A stretch of 64,000 bases of DNA. Origin: Cherax quadricarinatus (taxonomy: Eukaryota > Arthropoda > Malacostraca > Decapoda > Parastacidae). The stretch is from the NCBI RefSeq assembly GCF_038502225.1, contig NC_091355.1, positions 11,682,115-11,746,114 of the forward strand, in the 5' to 3' direction. A program made the translations under genes and the position numbers. Positions 44,729 to 56,459 of this stretch are shown in pieces. Under the pieces are notes generated by a model. It saw only the letters and a list, made by a program, of their open reading frames with translations. It was not told where the DNA came from and ran no database searches. Position 1 is the first letter of the stretch. Each line of letters begins with the position of its first letter.

Positions 44729-44801
44729 GTAGCGACCAGTGAAGAGGCGGGGCCAGGAGCTAGGACTCGACCCCTGCAACCTCAACTAGGTGAGTAACTA
44801 G

Positions 44802-44804
44802 GTG

Positions 44805-44868
<64 letters not shown>

Positions 44869-44945
44869 CACACGCACACACACACACGCACACATACACA
44901 CACACGCACGCACACACACACACACACACGCACACATACATACAT
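44802..44945. repeat. (CA)n microsatellite with CG interruptions
   Basis: Continues from the LINE tail; CACACG and CACATA variants near the far end. Confidence 0.97.
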
Positions 44946-45100
44946 CACACAAATAAATATATAAATACAGTAAAAGATATTTCACTCATTATTCCACTTT
45001 AATTTTTTTCTTAACGTCAAAACTCTAAATTAACTTCTCTAAAAGGTCAAAGAGAAAGAAAATTAAAACAAAATGGGAGATGTAATGTGTGTGTGTGTGT

Positions 45101-45935
45101 GTCACTGTCTACCTCATGTGTCACTGTCTACCTCATGTGTCACTGTCTACCTCATGTGTCACTGTCTACCTCATGTGTCACTGTCTACCTCATGTGTCAA
45201 TGTCTACCTCATGTGTCAATATCTACCTCATGTGTCACTGTCTACCTCATGTGTCACTGTCTACCTCATGTGTCAATGTCTACCTCATGTGTCACTGTCT
45301 ACCTCATGTGTCAATGTCTACCTCATGTGTCAATATCTACCTCATGTGTCACTACTCATGTGTCACTGTCTACCTCATGTGTCAATGTCTACCTCATGTG
45401 TCAATGTCTACCTCATGTGTCACTGTCTACCTCATGTGTCACTGTCTACCACATGTGTCACTGTCTACCTCATGTGTCAATGTCTACCTCATGTGTCAAT
45501 GTCTACCTCATGTGTCACTGTCTACCTCATGTGTCACTGTCTACCTCATGTGTCACTGTCTACCTCATGTGTCACTGTCTACCTCATGTGTCACTGTCTA
45601 CCTCATGTGTCACTGTCTACCTCATGTGTCACTGTCTACCTCATGTGTCAATATCTACCTCATGTGTCACTGTCTACCTCATGTGTCAATATCTACCTCA
45701 TGTGTCACTGTCTACCTCATGTGTCACTGTCTACCTCATGTGTCACTGTCTACCTGTGTCACTGTCTACCTGTGCCACTGTCTACCTAATGTGTCACTGT
45801 CTACCTCATGTGTCACTGTCTACCTCATGTGTCACTGTCTACCTCATGTGTCAGTGTCTACCTCATGCGTCAATGTCTACCTGTGTCACTGTCTACCTCG
45901 TGTGACTGTCTACCTGTGTCACTACAGTGTCACTG
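45101..45935. repeat. 19-bp minisatellite, about 43 units
   Basis: Unit CTGTCTACCTCATGTGTCA; 19 is not a multiple of 3, so the same peptide text appears in all three plus frames, which rules out selection for coding. About 36 exact CTACCTCA occurrences by hand count. Units near the right end are eroded (CTACCTGTGTC, CTACCTCGTG). Confidence 0.98.
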
Positions 45936-45945
45936 CCTGTTCTCT

Positions 45946-46021
45946 CAACCGTCTAAGCCACATACTCAGTGAACACAAAATAAGCCGTAATGAAAAAGTT
46001 TTCCAGAGAAGAAGAAAAACA

Positions 46022-46089
<68 letters not shown>

Positions 46090-46238
46090 AAAAAAAGAGA
46101 GAAGAAAAAGATCAAAGCTAAAAAGGAAAAAACTAGGAATAGAATGTAAGATTAGTTTATCATTCTTCTTCCTAGAGTGCAGCACCCACGCCAGTCCTGC
46201 TGTGTTGCTTCTTTCCAGTACCTTCTTTATGCCCCCTC

Positions 46239-46271
<33 letters not shown>

Positions 46272-46460
46272 ACTGTAATATGCAGTGTGTTCGTCATATA
46301 AACCTGTTTCACCACCCAACTTAAAACTGTTTTAAACCAGTGTCATTGAGTAATACCAGGAGAACACTAACACTGCAAGAGTGATGTATAGCTTGGAGGT
46401 ACATGGTTACTGGACGGTATCGCTTATTTTTAGAGTTTTATGGAACTGTATATTACAATA
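45946..46460. other. (GA)n and (CT)n tracts, no gene
   Basis: (GA)n at 46021-46083 and (CT)n at 46236-46272; the rest is unique-looking. Confidence 0.6.
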
Positions 46461-46765
46461 TGTGTCCCGTAGCTCGCTCGCTAGCGCACTCAGCTCGCAC
46501 ACTGAGGTCCGGGGTTCGAATCTCCTCCGGCTGGAAAACATTAGGGACGTGTTTCCATAAGACACCTGCTGTCCATGTTCACCCATCAGTTTAAAATGGG
46601 TACCTGGGTGTTAGTCGACTGGTGTGGGTCGCATCCTGGGACAAAGCTGACCTAATTTGCGGGAAATGCTCGGCATAACAAGGGGCTTTCTATATAGTAG
46701 TATGTCATTGATGTCAGCTAGGACTGTATACCTTGTACATGTACTTGTAGTAAATAAAGATATCT
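46461..46765 (+). mobile_element. SINE family S1, intact reference copy
   Basis: Head GTAGCTCGCTCGCTAGCGC with B box GGTTCGAATC (46513-46522). Body TACCTGGGTGTTAGTCGACT, GGTCGCATCCTGGGAC, ACAAGGGGCTTTCTATATAG. End CTTGTACATGTACTTGTAG then TAAATAAAGATAT. tRNA-like head plus conserved body fits a pol III SINE of about 300 bp. Confidence 0.92.
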
Positions 46766-46799
46766 GTCTCTGCTTCGCTCCTGTAGTTGACGAACCTTT

Positions 46800-47150
46800 A
46801 ATGTATCATTATAATAAAAAAGAAGCGCTAAACCACAAGGGCAGGGCAGGGAAGGAAGGAAGCGAGGGTATCAGGTGGCAAAAGGGAGATGGATGAGTAA
46901 TAGGTTATGGAGAACAGCGGGGCAGTGGATGGTGAAAGGGCAGCAAGAGATTGAGGTAGAAAGGGCTGAGGGGAGTGCGAAAGGTATCATCAGAGTTTGT
47001 GGAGTAAATCAGACGTTGTCAAGAATTCAATGAGAGTGTCAGGATTAAAGGAGGGGTCCATCAGCAAGAAGGGAAGGTAAAGAGAGAGTAGTAAAGTGGA
47101 GACGGCGTTGGTGGTAAATTCTGCGTGCTCGTTGATAGAGAGGGCAGTCT
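46800..47150 (-). repeat. possible dispersed repeat with GCGCTAAAC motif
   Basis: ATTATAATAAAAAAGAAGCG then CTAAACCACAAGGGCAGGG. The rest is purine-rich. The beginning resembles the tail end of S3-type SINEs. Only one copy in the window, so support is weak. Confidence 0.35.
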
Positions 47151-47239
47151 AACAGAAACCTTTAATGTAATACTTGACGATATTCTCACTGCTTTACTGA
47201 AGTCTCCCAGCTCAGGCTGACAAATTTCAACGCTACTAT

Positions 47240-47415
47240 GAGTGACCCATCCTGTGAGATGCAACATGAAACGGTAACCCATCCTGTGTGGCGGAATATG
47301 AGAGGGAAGCCAGCCTTTGTTCCCACTGTGTAGCTATGACAGGGTGACCCACCTTGTGTGGTGGAATATGACAGGGAAACAGCTTTTGTTCCCACTGTGT
47401 AACAAGATATAGCCT
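47240..47415. repeat. about 70-bp tandem duplication, 2-3 units
   Basis: GACCCACCTTGTGTGGTGGA and TTTTGTTCCCACTGTGTA recur with minor changes (CCCATCCTGTGTGGCGGAAT and CTTTGTTCCCACTGTGTAG). Confidence 0.75.
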
Positions 47416-47639
47416 AGGGTGGCAGCACACTCATGATGTATCCAACTGACCAAACATCTAGACTGAAATATATTTTATTAATTTTGCAGAGATAATTCTC
47501 TTGAAGTCAGTATATGGGGAATGGAGGGCTAATGGGATGGGAGGGCAGTAACACTTTGGATCAAGAGCCTTACACACGCATAGAGCAATCAGCTTGAAGG
47601 ATAAAATTAATGAAAATGTAGCGTGAGGTCTGAGAGATA

Positions 47640-47945
47640 GTTGTGTGAGTGTGTCTGAGAGACTGTGTGAGAGACTGATTGTTGTGTGTCTGAGAGGCTG
47701 TGGTCTGAGAGACTGTTGTGGTCTGAGAGACTGTGGTCTGAGAGACTGTGGTCTGAGAGACTGTTGTGTGAGAGACTGATTGTTGTGTGTCTGAGAGACT
47801 GTTGTGGTCTGAGAGACTGTGGTCTGAGAGACTGTTGTGGTCTGAGAGACTGTTGTGTGAGAGACTGATTGTTGTGTGTCTGAGAGACTGTTGTGGTCTG
47901 AGAGACTGTTGTGGTCTGAGAGTGTCGTTGGTCTGAGTGTGTGTG
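47640..47945. repeat. irregular CTGAGAGACTGT minisatellite
   Basis: Mixed units CTGTGGTCTGAGAGA, CTGTTGTGGTCTGAGAGA and GATTGTTGTGTGTCTGAGAG. No fixed period. Confidence 0.9.
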
Positions 47946-49267
47946 TTGCTTCTTCCTCTGTAGTGTTTCAGATTTCTTCATTGAAACTTAATGTTGAACT
48001 GTTTTTGGTACTGTTGCTCACTGCTGCTTGTTGGTCATGCTAATGATCACTTCACGCTATTCTCACGTGTCAGCTGCTGTCTTTTATTATTAAATATTTA
48101 TGTTTGAAGGTGTGTGAGTGTGTGTGTGTGTGTGTGTGTGTTCTCTGTTAAACTCTGTACGCTTCTTCTAGCCTTTAAAGATGACGTCTTGAATCAGGTG
48201 GTTGACATGATTTTGATAACATGAATCTTAGTCCTGGCCTAATTTCTCTTGATGTGTTCCTCTGTTAATACTATGTTAAGTGATTTGATCTTCAGCTCAC
48301 TCGTGACTCGACCTGATCTTCGCCTCCTCCTCCTCCTCCTCCTTCCTTACTTCTGCATTGTAGAGTTTGTACTTGTGTTTTGCTTTACGTCCGTGGCTAC
48401 AGTACCCCTTCTACAGTACTACCCTTGTCTTGTTCTTATGTACTACCACTACTAATTCTTTCATTACTTCTTCCACCTCACTATCAACTATTATTTCTTC
48501 CACTAGTAATATCACTGCTTCTGAAGAATGTCATAGGAACACTAAAAAGGACAAACATTTAAAAAGATGTTTAGCCTGGCTCTGTCATGCCTTGGCTGAC
48601 TGGTCTCGTTGTATCATCCACTAATCATCAGCAAGCATCGCTACACTCCGCTTACATTCCTGGTGTGTCTGCTCTGATATGTTGATGAAATCTTTCTCCG
48701 TGCCCGTCACTCACGTCAGAGAAGTCGTGGGATAAACAGACAAATGTGAGCCAAGGAAAGGTAGTTTGACATGGGGCAGCCCAGGTGTTGTTCACTCTGT
48801 AGACGACGTCTGTGTCTATCATGAAACCAGATGTTCTTGAATTCCAGGTTGTTGCTTCCACATCATTAAACTTTGGAAATCACTGTCAGCCATTAGCGCT
48901 TGAATTTTTGACCCTACCAGTAGACCTTCAACTTTAGCCTTGGGACAGCTCTCCTGGTAAGTATTAGGAGACTAGAAAGTTTATATAAGATCATTGGAGG
49001 GTGACTGGAGAAGTGGTGATAAGGAAAGAATAGGTTGGTGAGAGGATGTTACAATATTGAATGATCTTTATCCATATCTTTGACGAGTTGTTTGATGAGA
49101 CTAAGATTAATGTGTAGTGCTGGAAAGAAAATATGAAATCATTGAAACACTGGCTACGTTGACTGTACCTTGACGGACTGGCTGACGGACTGGCTGACTG
49201 GCTGGCTGACTGACTGACGTGGTGGCCAAACCTTTCAACTACTTAATGTTGAAAAAAATGATAGATA
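47946..49267. other. low-repeat region, no recognised gene
   Basis: Contains (TG)n at 48114-48140, a (CTC)n run near 48322-48340 and a CTGACTGG tandem at 49170-49218. Short frames at 48249-48624 and 48652-48861 have no domain I recognise. Confidence 0.4.
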
Positions 49268-49400
49268 CTCAGGTGTTGAATATATGTTACTCATCAACTT
49301 GTCAGTATTGTTGATGAGCAAGACAAAAGTACAACACCTGGGTATCCCAGTAACCATGTTGATGTAATAACACACAAGTAACACTTCACTAGTGTTCACG
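49268..49400. repeat. imperfect inverted repeat
   Basis: ACTCAGGTGTTG with TTACTCATCAAC on the left pairs with GTTGATGAGCAA and ACAACACCTGGGTAT on the right. A related half (CCCAGGTGTTGCCTTACCCA then TCAACTCG) reappears just past the SINE at about 49727. Confidence 0.6.
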
Positions 49401-49697
49401 GTGGCCCGTGGCCTGGTGGCAAAGCTCTCGCTTCACACGCTGAGGGTCCGGGTTCGATTCCAGACAAAGGAGTTGAAACATTGCGCATGTTTCCTTACAC
49501 CGGTTATCCCTGTTCACCCATCAGTAAAATAGGTACCTGGGTGTTAGTCGACTGGTGTGGGTCGCATCCTGCGACAAAATTACCCTAATTTGCCAGAAAT
49601 GCTCAGCATAACAAGGGCCTTCTGTACAGTATATCGTTGATGCCAACTAGGCCTGTATACCTTGTACATGTACTTGCAGAAATAAAGATATTATTAT
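49401..49697 (+). mobile_element. SINE family S1
   Basis: Head GTGGCCTGGTGGCAAAGCTC, B box GGTTCGATTC (49451-49460), body GTACCTGGGTGTTAGTCGAC, end TTGTACATGTACTTGCAG and a TTATTAT tail. Confidence 0.9.
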
Positions 49698-50015
49698 CCC
49701 AGTATCTTTAGATACCTCCCCCCCCAGGTGTTGCCTTACCCATCAACTCGCTGGTGTTATGTATCACCAGTGTACAGACACCATTAAATTCACACCCGTC
49801 GTGATTACAAAGTGTGGGAACAAAAATGCTTTATTTTCGGTACAGGCGAAGCAATGAATTCTGAAAGCGTGCAGATGAAAGCTCTGCTACAGTATATTAC
49901 ATTTACTATCAAAATACAAAAAGAATGGAACTGCGTGATACACAAACTGATGCGCTTAAAAGAATACGTAAAAACCGTAATTGTTAGTCTGTGTATTTTT
50001 CTTTGTTGTACCGTG
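49698..50015. other. no recognised gene
   Basis: Half of the 49.3-kb inverted repeat, then unique DNA with a 68-codon frame (49812-50018) lacking a recognisable domain. Confidence 0.4.
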
Positions 50016-53000
50016 TAATAACTAGGTGGTCTCTTGTTAGTGTAATAACTAGGTGGTCTCTTGTTAGTGTAATAACTAGGTGGTCTCTTGTTAGTGTAAT
50101 AACTAGGTGGTCTCTTGTTAGTGTAATAACTAGGTGGTCTCTTGTTAGTGTAATAACTAGGTGGTCTCTTGTTAGTGTAATAACTAGGTGGTCTCTTGTT
50201 AGTGTAATAACTAGGTGGTCTCTTGTTAGTGTAATAACTAGGTGGTCTCTTGTTAGTGTAATAACTAGGTGGTCTCCTGTTAGTGTAATAACCAGGTGGT
50301 CTCTTGTTAGTGTAATAACTAGGTGGTCTCTTGTTAGTGTAATAACTAGGTGGTCTCTTGTTAGTGTAATAACTAGGTGGTCTCTTGTTAGTGTAATAAC
50401 TAGGTGGTCTCTTGTTAGTGTAATAACTAGGTGGTCTCTTGTTAGTGTAATAACTAGGTGGTCTCTTGTTAGTGTAATAACTAGGTGGTCTCTTGTTAGT
50501 GGTGGTCTCTTGTTAATAACTAGGTGGTCTCTTGTTAGTGTAATAACTAGGTGGTCTCTTGTTAGTGTAATAACTAGGTGGTCTCTTGTTACTGTAATAA
50601 CCAGGTGGTCTCTTGTTAGTGTAATAACTAGGTGGTCTCTTGTTAGTGTAATAACTAGGTGGTCTCTTGTTAGTGTAATAACTAGGTGGTCTCTTGTTAG
50701 TGTAATAACTAGGTGGTCTCTTGTTAGTGTAATAACCAGGTGGTCTCTTGTTAGTGTAATAACTAGGTGGTCTCTTGTTAGTGTAATAACCTGGTGGTCT
50801 CTTGTTAGTGTAATAACTAGGTGGTCTCTTGTTAGTGTAATAACTAGGTGGTCTCTTGTTAGTGTAATAACTAGGTGGTCTCTTGTTAGTGTAATAACTA
50901 GGTGGTCTCTTGTTAGTGTAATAATCAGGAGGTCTCTTGTTAGTGTAATAACTAGGTGGTCTCTTGTTAGTGTAATAACTAGGTGGTCTCTTGTTAGTGC
51001 AATAACTAGGTGGTCTCTTGTTAGTGTAATAACTAGGTGGTCTCTTGTTAGTGCAATAACTAGGTGGTCTCTTGTTAGTGTAATAACTAGGTGGTCTCTT
51101 GTTAGTGTAATAACTAGGTGGTCTCTTGTTAGTGTAATAACCAGGTGGTCTCTTGTTAGTGCAATAACTAGGTGGTCTCTTTTTAGTGTAATAACTAGGT
51201 GGTCTCTTGTTAGTGCAATAACTAGGTGGTCTCTTGTTAGCGTAATAACTAGGTCTCCTGTTAGTGTAATAACTAGGTGGTCTCTTGTTAGTGTAATAAC
51301 TAGGTGGTCTCTTGTTAGTGTAATAACTAGGTGGTCTCTTGTTAGTGTAATAACTAGGTGGTCTCTTGTTAGTGTAATAACCAGGTGGTCTCTTGTTAGT
51401 GCAATAACTAGGTGGTCTCTTGTTAGTGTAATAACTAGGTGGTCTCTTGTTAGTGTAATAACTAGGTGGTCTCCTGTTAGTGTAATAACTAGGTGGTCTC
51501 TTGTTAGTGTAATAACTAGGTGGTCTCTTGTTAGTGTAATAACTAGGTGGTCTCTTGTTAGCGTAATAACTAGGTGGTCTCTTGTTAGTGTAATAACTAG
51601 GTGGTCTCTTGTTAGTGCAATAACTAGGTTGTCTCTTGTTAGTGTAATAACTAGGTGGTCTCTTGTTAGTGTAATAACCTGGTGGTCTCTTGTTAGTGTA
51701 ATAACTAGGTGGTCTCTTGTTAGTGTAATAACTAGGTGGTCTCTTGTTAGTGTAATAACTAGGTGGTCTCTTGTTAGCGAAATAACTAGGTGGTCTCTTG
51801 TTAGTGTAATAACCAGGTGGTCTCTTGTTAGTGTAATAACTAGGTGGTCTCTTGTTAGTGTAATAACTAGGTGGTCTCTTATTAGTGTAATAATTAGGTG
51901 GTCTCTTGTTAGCGTAATAACCAGGTGGTCTCTTATTACAGTGTAATAACCAGGTTGTCTCTTATTACAGTGTAATAACCAGGTGGTCTCTGACTACAGT
52001 GTAATGACTAGGTGGTCTCTTGTTAGTGTAATAACTAGGTGGTCTCTTGTTAGTGTAATAACTAGGTGGTCTCTTGTTAGTGTAATAACTAGGTGGTCTC
52101 TTGTTAGTGTAATAACTAGGTGGTCTCTTGTTAGCGTAATAACTAGGTGGTCTCTTGTTAGTGCAATAACTAGGTGGTCTCTTGTTAGTGTAATAACCAG
52201 GTGGTCTCTTGTTAGTGTAATAACTAGGTGGTCTCTTGTTAGTGTAATAACTAGGTGGTCTCTTGTTAGTGGAATAACTAGGTGGTCTCTTGTTAGTGTA
52301 ATAACCAGGTTGTCTCTTGTTAGTATAATAACTAGGTGGTCTCTTGTTAGTGTAATAACTAGGTGGTCTCTTATTAGTGTAATAATTACTTGGTCTCTTG
52401 TTAGCGTAATAACCAGGTGGTCTCTTATTACAGTGTAATAACCAGGTTGTCTCTTATTACAGTGTAATAATCAGGTGGTCTCTGACTACAGTGTAATAAC
52501 TAGGTGGTCTCTTGTTAGTGTAATAACTAGGTGGTCTCTTGTTAGTGTAATAACTAGGTGGTCTCTTGTTAGTGTAATAACTAGGTGGTCTCTTGTTAGT
52601 GTAATAACTAGGTGGTCTCTTGTTAGCGTAATAACTAGGTGGTCTCTTGTTAGTGTAATAACTAGGTGGTCTCTTGTTAGTGCAATAACTAGATGGTCTC
52701 TTGTTAGTGTAATAACTAGGTGGTCTCTTGTTAGTGTAATAACCAGGTGGTCTCTTGTTAGTGTAATAACTAGGTGGTCTCTTGTTAGTGTAATAACTAG
52801 GTGGTCTCTTGTTAGTGGAATAACTAGGTGGTCTCTTGTTAGTGTAATAACCAGGTTGTCTCTTGTTAGTATAATAACTAGGTGGTCTCTTGTTAGTGTA
52901 ATAACTAGGTGGTCTCTTATTAGTGTAATAATTACTTGGTCTCTTGTTAGCGTAATAACCAGGTGGTCTCTTATTACAGTGTAATAACCAGGTTGTCTCT

Positions 53001-53290
53001 TATTACAGTGTAATAATCAGGTGGTCTCTGACTACAGTGTAATAACTAGGTGGTCTCTTGTTAGTGTAATAACTAGGTGGTCTCTTGTTAGTGTAATAAC
53101 TAGGTGGTCTCTTGTTAGTGTAATAACTAGGTGGTCTCTTGTTAGTGTAATAACTAGGTGGTCTCTTATTAGTGTAATAATTACTTGGTCTCTTGTTAGC
53201 GTAATAACCAGGTGGTCTCTTATTACAGTGTAATAACCAGGTGGTCTCTGACTACAGTGTAATAACTAGGTGGTCTCTTATTACAGTCAG
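50016..53290. repeat. 27-bp minisatellite, about 120 copies, with higher-order blocks at the 3' end
   Basis: Unit TAATAACTAGGTGGTCTCTT plus GTTAGTG. Because 27 is a multiple of 3, long frames stay open (651 codons of ITRWSLVSV repeats); not a gene. From about 51.9 kb, variant units (TCTTATTACAGTG, TCTGACTACAGTG, AATTACTTGGTC) recur in fixed order, with the GACTACAGTG marker at 51992, 52484, 53030 and 53250. Confidence 0.98.
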
Positions 53291-53321
53291 ACCTCATTCA
53301 AGTGCACTCACTTTTACCAGA

Positions 53322-54826
53322 GTGGATGAGTAGATGAGAGTGGATAGAGTGGATAAGAGTGGATGAGAGTGGATGAGAGTGGATAGAGTGGATGAGAGTG
53401 GATAGAGTGGATGAGAGTAGATGAGAGTGGATAGAGTGGATGAGAGTAGATGGGAGTGGATAGAGTGGATGAGAGTAGATGAGAGTGGATAGAGTGGATG
53501 AGAGTAGATGAGAGTGGATAGAGTGGATGAGAGTAGATGAGAGTGGATAGAGTGGATGAGAGTAGATGAGAGTGGATAGAGTGGATGAGAGTGAATAGAG
53601 TGGATAGAGTGGATGAGAGTGAATAGAGTGGATAGAGTGGATGAGAGTAGATGAGAGTGGATAGAATGGATGAGAGTGGATGAGAGTGGATGAGAGTGAA
53701 TAGAGTGGATAGAGTGGATGAGAGTGAATAGAGTGGATAGAGTGGATGAGAGTAGATGAGAGTGGATAGAGTGGATGAGAGTAGATGAGAGTGGATAGAG
53801 TGGATGAGAGTGGATAGAGTGGATGAGAGTAGATGAGAGTGGATAGAGTGGATGAGAGTAGATGAGAGTGGATAGAGTGGATGAGAGTAGATGAGAGTGG
53901 ATAGAGTGGATGAGAGTGGATAGAGTGGATGAGAGTAGATGAGAGTGGATAGAGTGGATAGAGTGGATGAGAGTGGATAGAGTGGATGAGAGTAGATGAG
54001 AGTGGATAGAGTGGATGAGAGTAGATGAGAGTGGATAGAGTGGATGAGAGTAGATGAGAGTGGATAGAGTGGATGAGAGTAGATGAGAGTGGATAGAGTG
54101 GATAAGAGTGGATGAGAGTGGATAGCGTGGATGAGAGTGGATAGAGTGGATAAGAGTGGATGAGAGTGGATAGAGTGGATAAGAGTGGATGAGAGTGGAT
54201 AGAGTGGATAAGAGTGGATGAGAGTGGATAGAGTGGATAAGAGTAGATGAGAGTGGATAGAGTGGATAAGAGTGGATGAGAGTGGATAGAGTGGATAAGA
54301 GTGGATGAGAGTGGATAGAGTGGATAAGAGTGGATAGAGTGGATAAGAGTGGATAGAGTGGATAAGAGTGGATAGAGTGGATAAGAGTGGATGAGAGTGG
54401 ATAGAGTGGATAAGAGTGGATAGAGTGGATGAGAGTGGATAGAGTGGATGAGAGTGGATAGAGTGGATAAGAGTGGATGAGAGTGGATAAGAGTGGATAG
54501 AGTGGATAAGAGTGGATAGAGTGGATAGAATGGATAAGAGTGGATAGAGTGGATAAGAGTGGATAGAGTGGATGAGAGTGGATAGAGTGGATGAGAGTGG
54601 ATAGAGTGGATGAGAGTGGATAGAGTGGATGAGAGTGGATAGAGTGGATGAGAGTGGATAGAGTGGATGAGAGTGGATAGAGTGGATAGAATGGATAAGA
54701 GTGGATAAGAGTGGATAAGAGTGGATAGAGTGGATAAGAGTGGATAGAGTGGATAAGAGTGGATAGAGTGGATAAGAGTGGATAGAGTGGATAAGAGTGG
54801 ATAGAGTGGATAGAGTGGATAAGAGA
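53322..54826. repeat. 9/10-bp composite minisatellite
   Basis: GAGTGGATA (9) and GAGTGGATGA or GAGTAGATGA (10) are mixed in runs of about 29-38 bp. Composition changes along the array (GTAGATGA rich to 54060, GGATAAGA rich after). It has no stops in any minus frame, which explains the 513- to 695-codon frames. Confidence 0.97.
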
Positions 54827-55380
54827 GATAATACAGCAAAAGAGACTGAAAATTTTAGGAAATTCAGACACTGAGAGGTGTAGTTGTGGTGGTGGTAGTT
54901 GTGGTGGTGGTAGTTGTGGTGGTGGTAGTTGTGGTGGTGGTAGTTGTGGTGGTGGTAGTTGTGGTGGTGGTGGTAGTTGTGGTGGTGGTAGTGGTGGTGG
55001 TGGTTGTGGTGGTGGTGGTGGTAGTTGTGGTGGTGGTAGTTGTGGTGGTGGTAGTTGTGGTGGTGGTAGTTGTGGTGGTGGTAGTTGTGGTGGTGGTAGT
55101 TGTGGTGGTGGTAGTTGTGGTGGTGGTGGTAGTTGTGGTGGTGGTAGTTGTGGTGGTGGTAGTTGTGGTGGTGGTAGTTGTGGTGGTGGTGGTTGTGGTG
55201 GTGGTAGTGGTGGTGGTAGTTGTGGTGGTGGTAGTTGTGGTGGTGGTAGTTGTGGTGGTGGTAGTTGTGGTGGTGGTAGTTGTGGTGGTGGTAGTTGTGG
55301 TGGTGGTAGTTGTGGTGGTGGTAGTTGTGGTGGTGGTAGTTGTGGTGGTGGTAGGTGTGGTGGTGGTGGTAAGGTTGATT
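54827..55380. repeat. (GGT)-type 15-bp array
   Basis: From 54880, unit GGTGGTGGTAGTTGT, about 33 copies. The poly-Val plus frame and His/Tyr minus frame are artefacts. Confidence 0.97.
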
Positions 55381-55992
55381 ACGGAGAACAGATGAATTCA
55401 TTCTTTTAAGAATATTAGTGGTAGTACTAAATAGCTAGGATAATATAAGGGAGGTCACAAGATCAGAGGTGAGAGAGAGTAAAAGGATGGTGAAGGGAGG
55501 GATGGAGAGATGAGGGAAGGAGTAGTGAGTGAGAGAGAGAACGTGTAGAAGATGAACGCAAAGATTTGGAAAAAAATGTGAGCAAAGGGACAATATTGGA
55601 GCCATCAAAGAGAAGGAACAGTAAAGGGGAAGATAGGAGTCCACGAGAGTCCTTTTTAGTGCTAGCAGGAGTCCCGGGAGAGTCCTTTTTAGTCCTAGCG
55701 AGAGCAAGAGGAGCCTCACAAAGACAGGGACCTGCTCAGCAGGGGTACATAGGGAAGGCAGGCAGCAGTTGGCTCCACATCGAGGCTACCTGCTGAGGAC
55801 TAGGTGTGGTCTACCTACCTCTCATTCGCTCTCAATATTAGAGGTTAGGTTATAGCAAAAGGTTCTCTCCCTACCCTCCATTCACACTGGCCGCAAGAAA
55901 AAATACCTCTATGTGATAGTGTTTACACTTTCTTTAACTACCTGTTTGATAATAGGAAAGGTTGAAATAGAGTTCGTAATAAGCTTTTGCAA
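55381..55992. other. no recognised gene
   Basis: A direct repeat GAGAGTCCTTTTTAGT occurs near 55645 and 55677. The 76-codon frame at 55566-55796 lacks recognisable domains. Confidence 0.4.
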
Positions 55993-55995
55993 CTT

Positions 55996-56068
<73 letters not shown>

Positions 56069-56080
56069 CACCACTACTAC
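55993..56080. repeat. (CTA)n with (CCA)n microsatellite
   Basis: About 21 CTA units then five CCA units then CTA. Confidence 0.96.
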
Positions 56081-56163
56081 AAGTATCACTGAGAATTATA
56101 TTACCACCGCTATCACTACTACTAATGTTTATATTTTGTCTAGCAGTCTCTGGTACAGTACCT

Positions 56164-56164
<1 letters not shown>

Positions 56165-56234
<70 letters not shown>

Positions 56235-56250
56235 GTGTGTGTGTGTGTGT
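56165..56250. repeat. (TA)n followed by (TG)n
   Basis: About 33 TA units then eight TG. Confidence 0.97.
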
Positions 56251-56459
56251 GTGAATATTTCATGATTCATACTCTTAAAAGTGTAATCCGTATACTAGTG
56301 AAATAGAGTATCCTTGACTAGTATCCAGGTGTAGAGGATGTCATAATGGTCTTCGTGTAGTCATTGGGCTGTAAGACTATTAAAGACTTTAAACCTGTTT
56401 AAGCAGTCAACCAATCGGTTGTCTGTCAACATTAGCTAAGCCAACAGGTGTAATCCAGG

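Larger units (their letters stand above)
40807..44800 (+). mobile_element. near full-length CR1/jockey-like LINE, inactivated
   Basis: About 4.0 kb in order: ORF1 with coiled coil, endonuclease, reverse transcriptase, C-terminal tail, 3' UTR (GAAGAGGCGGGGCCAGGAG, about 44740) and tail AACTAGGTGAGTAACTAGGTG, then (CA)n. The 5' end abuts a pyrimidine tract, so the true 5' end is uncertain. It is the only copy here with all domains, and it gives the reference order for the fragments elsewhere. Multiple stops and frameshifts (see the ORF entries) make it non-autonomous. The 3' fragments at 0.0, 8.4, 25.2, 31.0, 58.0 and 59.7 kb belong to the same family. Confidence 0.93.

Noticed and set aside
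45073..46324. Plus-strand frames of 238-411 codons (CVTVYLMCHCLPHVSLSTS)
   Set aside because: The 19-bp unit gives the same text in all three frames; no selection for one frame.
46461..46540. Functional tRNA gene
   Set aside because: Only the B box is well preserved; the sequence continues into a conserved SINE body shared by five loci, and I could not form a full cloverleaf.
49991..51946. 651-codon frame of ITRWSLVSV repeats
   Set aside because: 27-bp unit, a multiple of 3; it begins in unique DNA only by chance, and frames break where unit length changes.
53294..55401. Minus-strand frames up to 695 codons (HSIHSYPLYPLLSTL, then HHHNYHHHNY)
   Set aside because: Composite of two adjacent satellites whose units lack stops in every minus frame.
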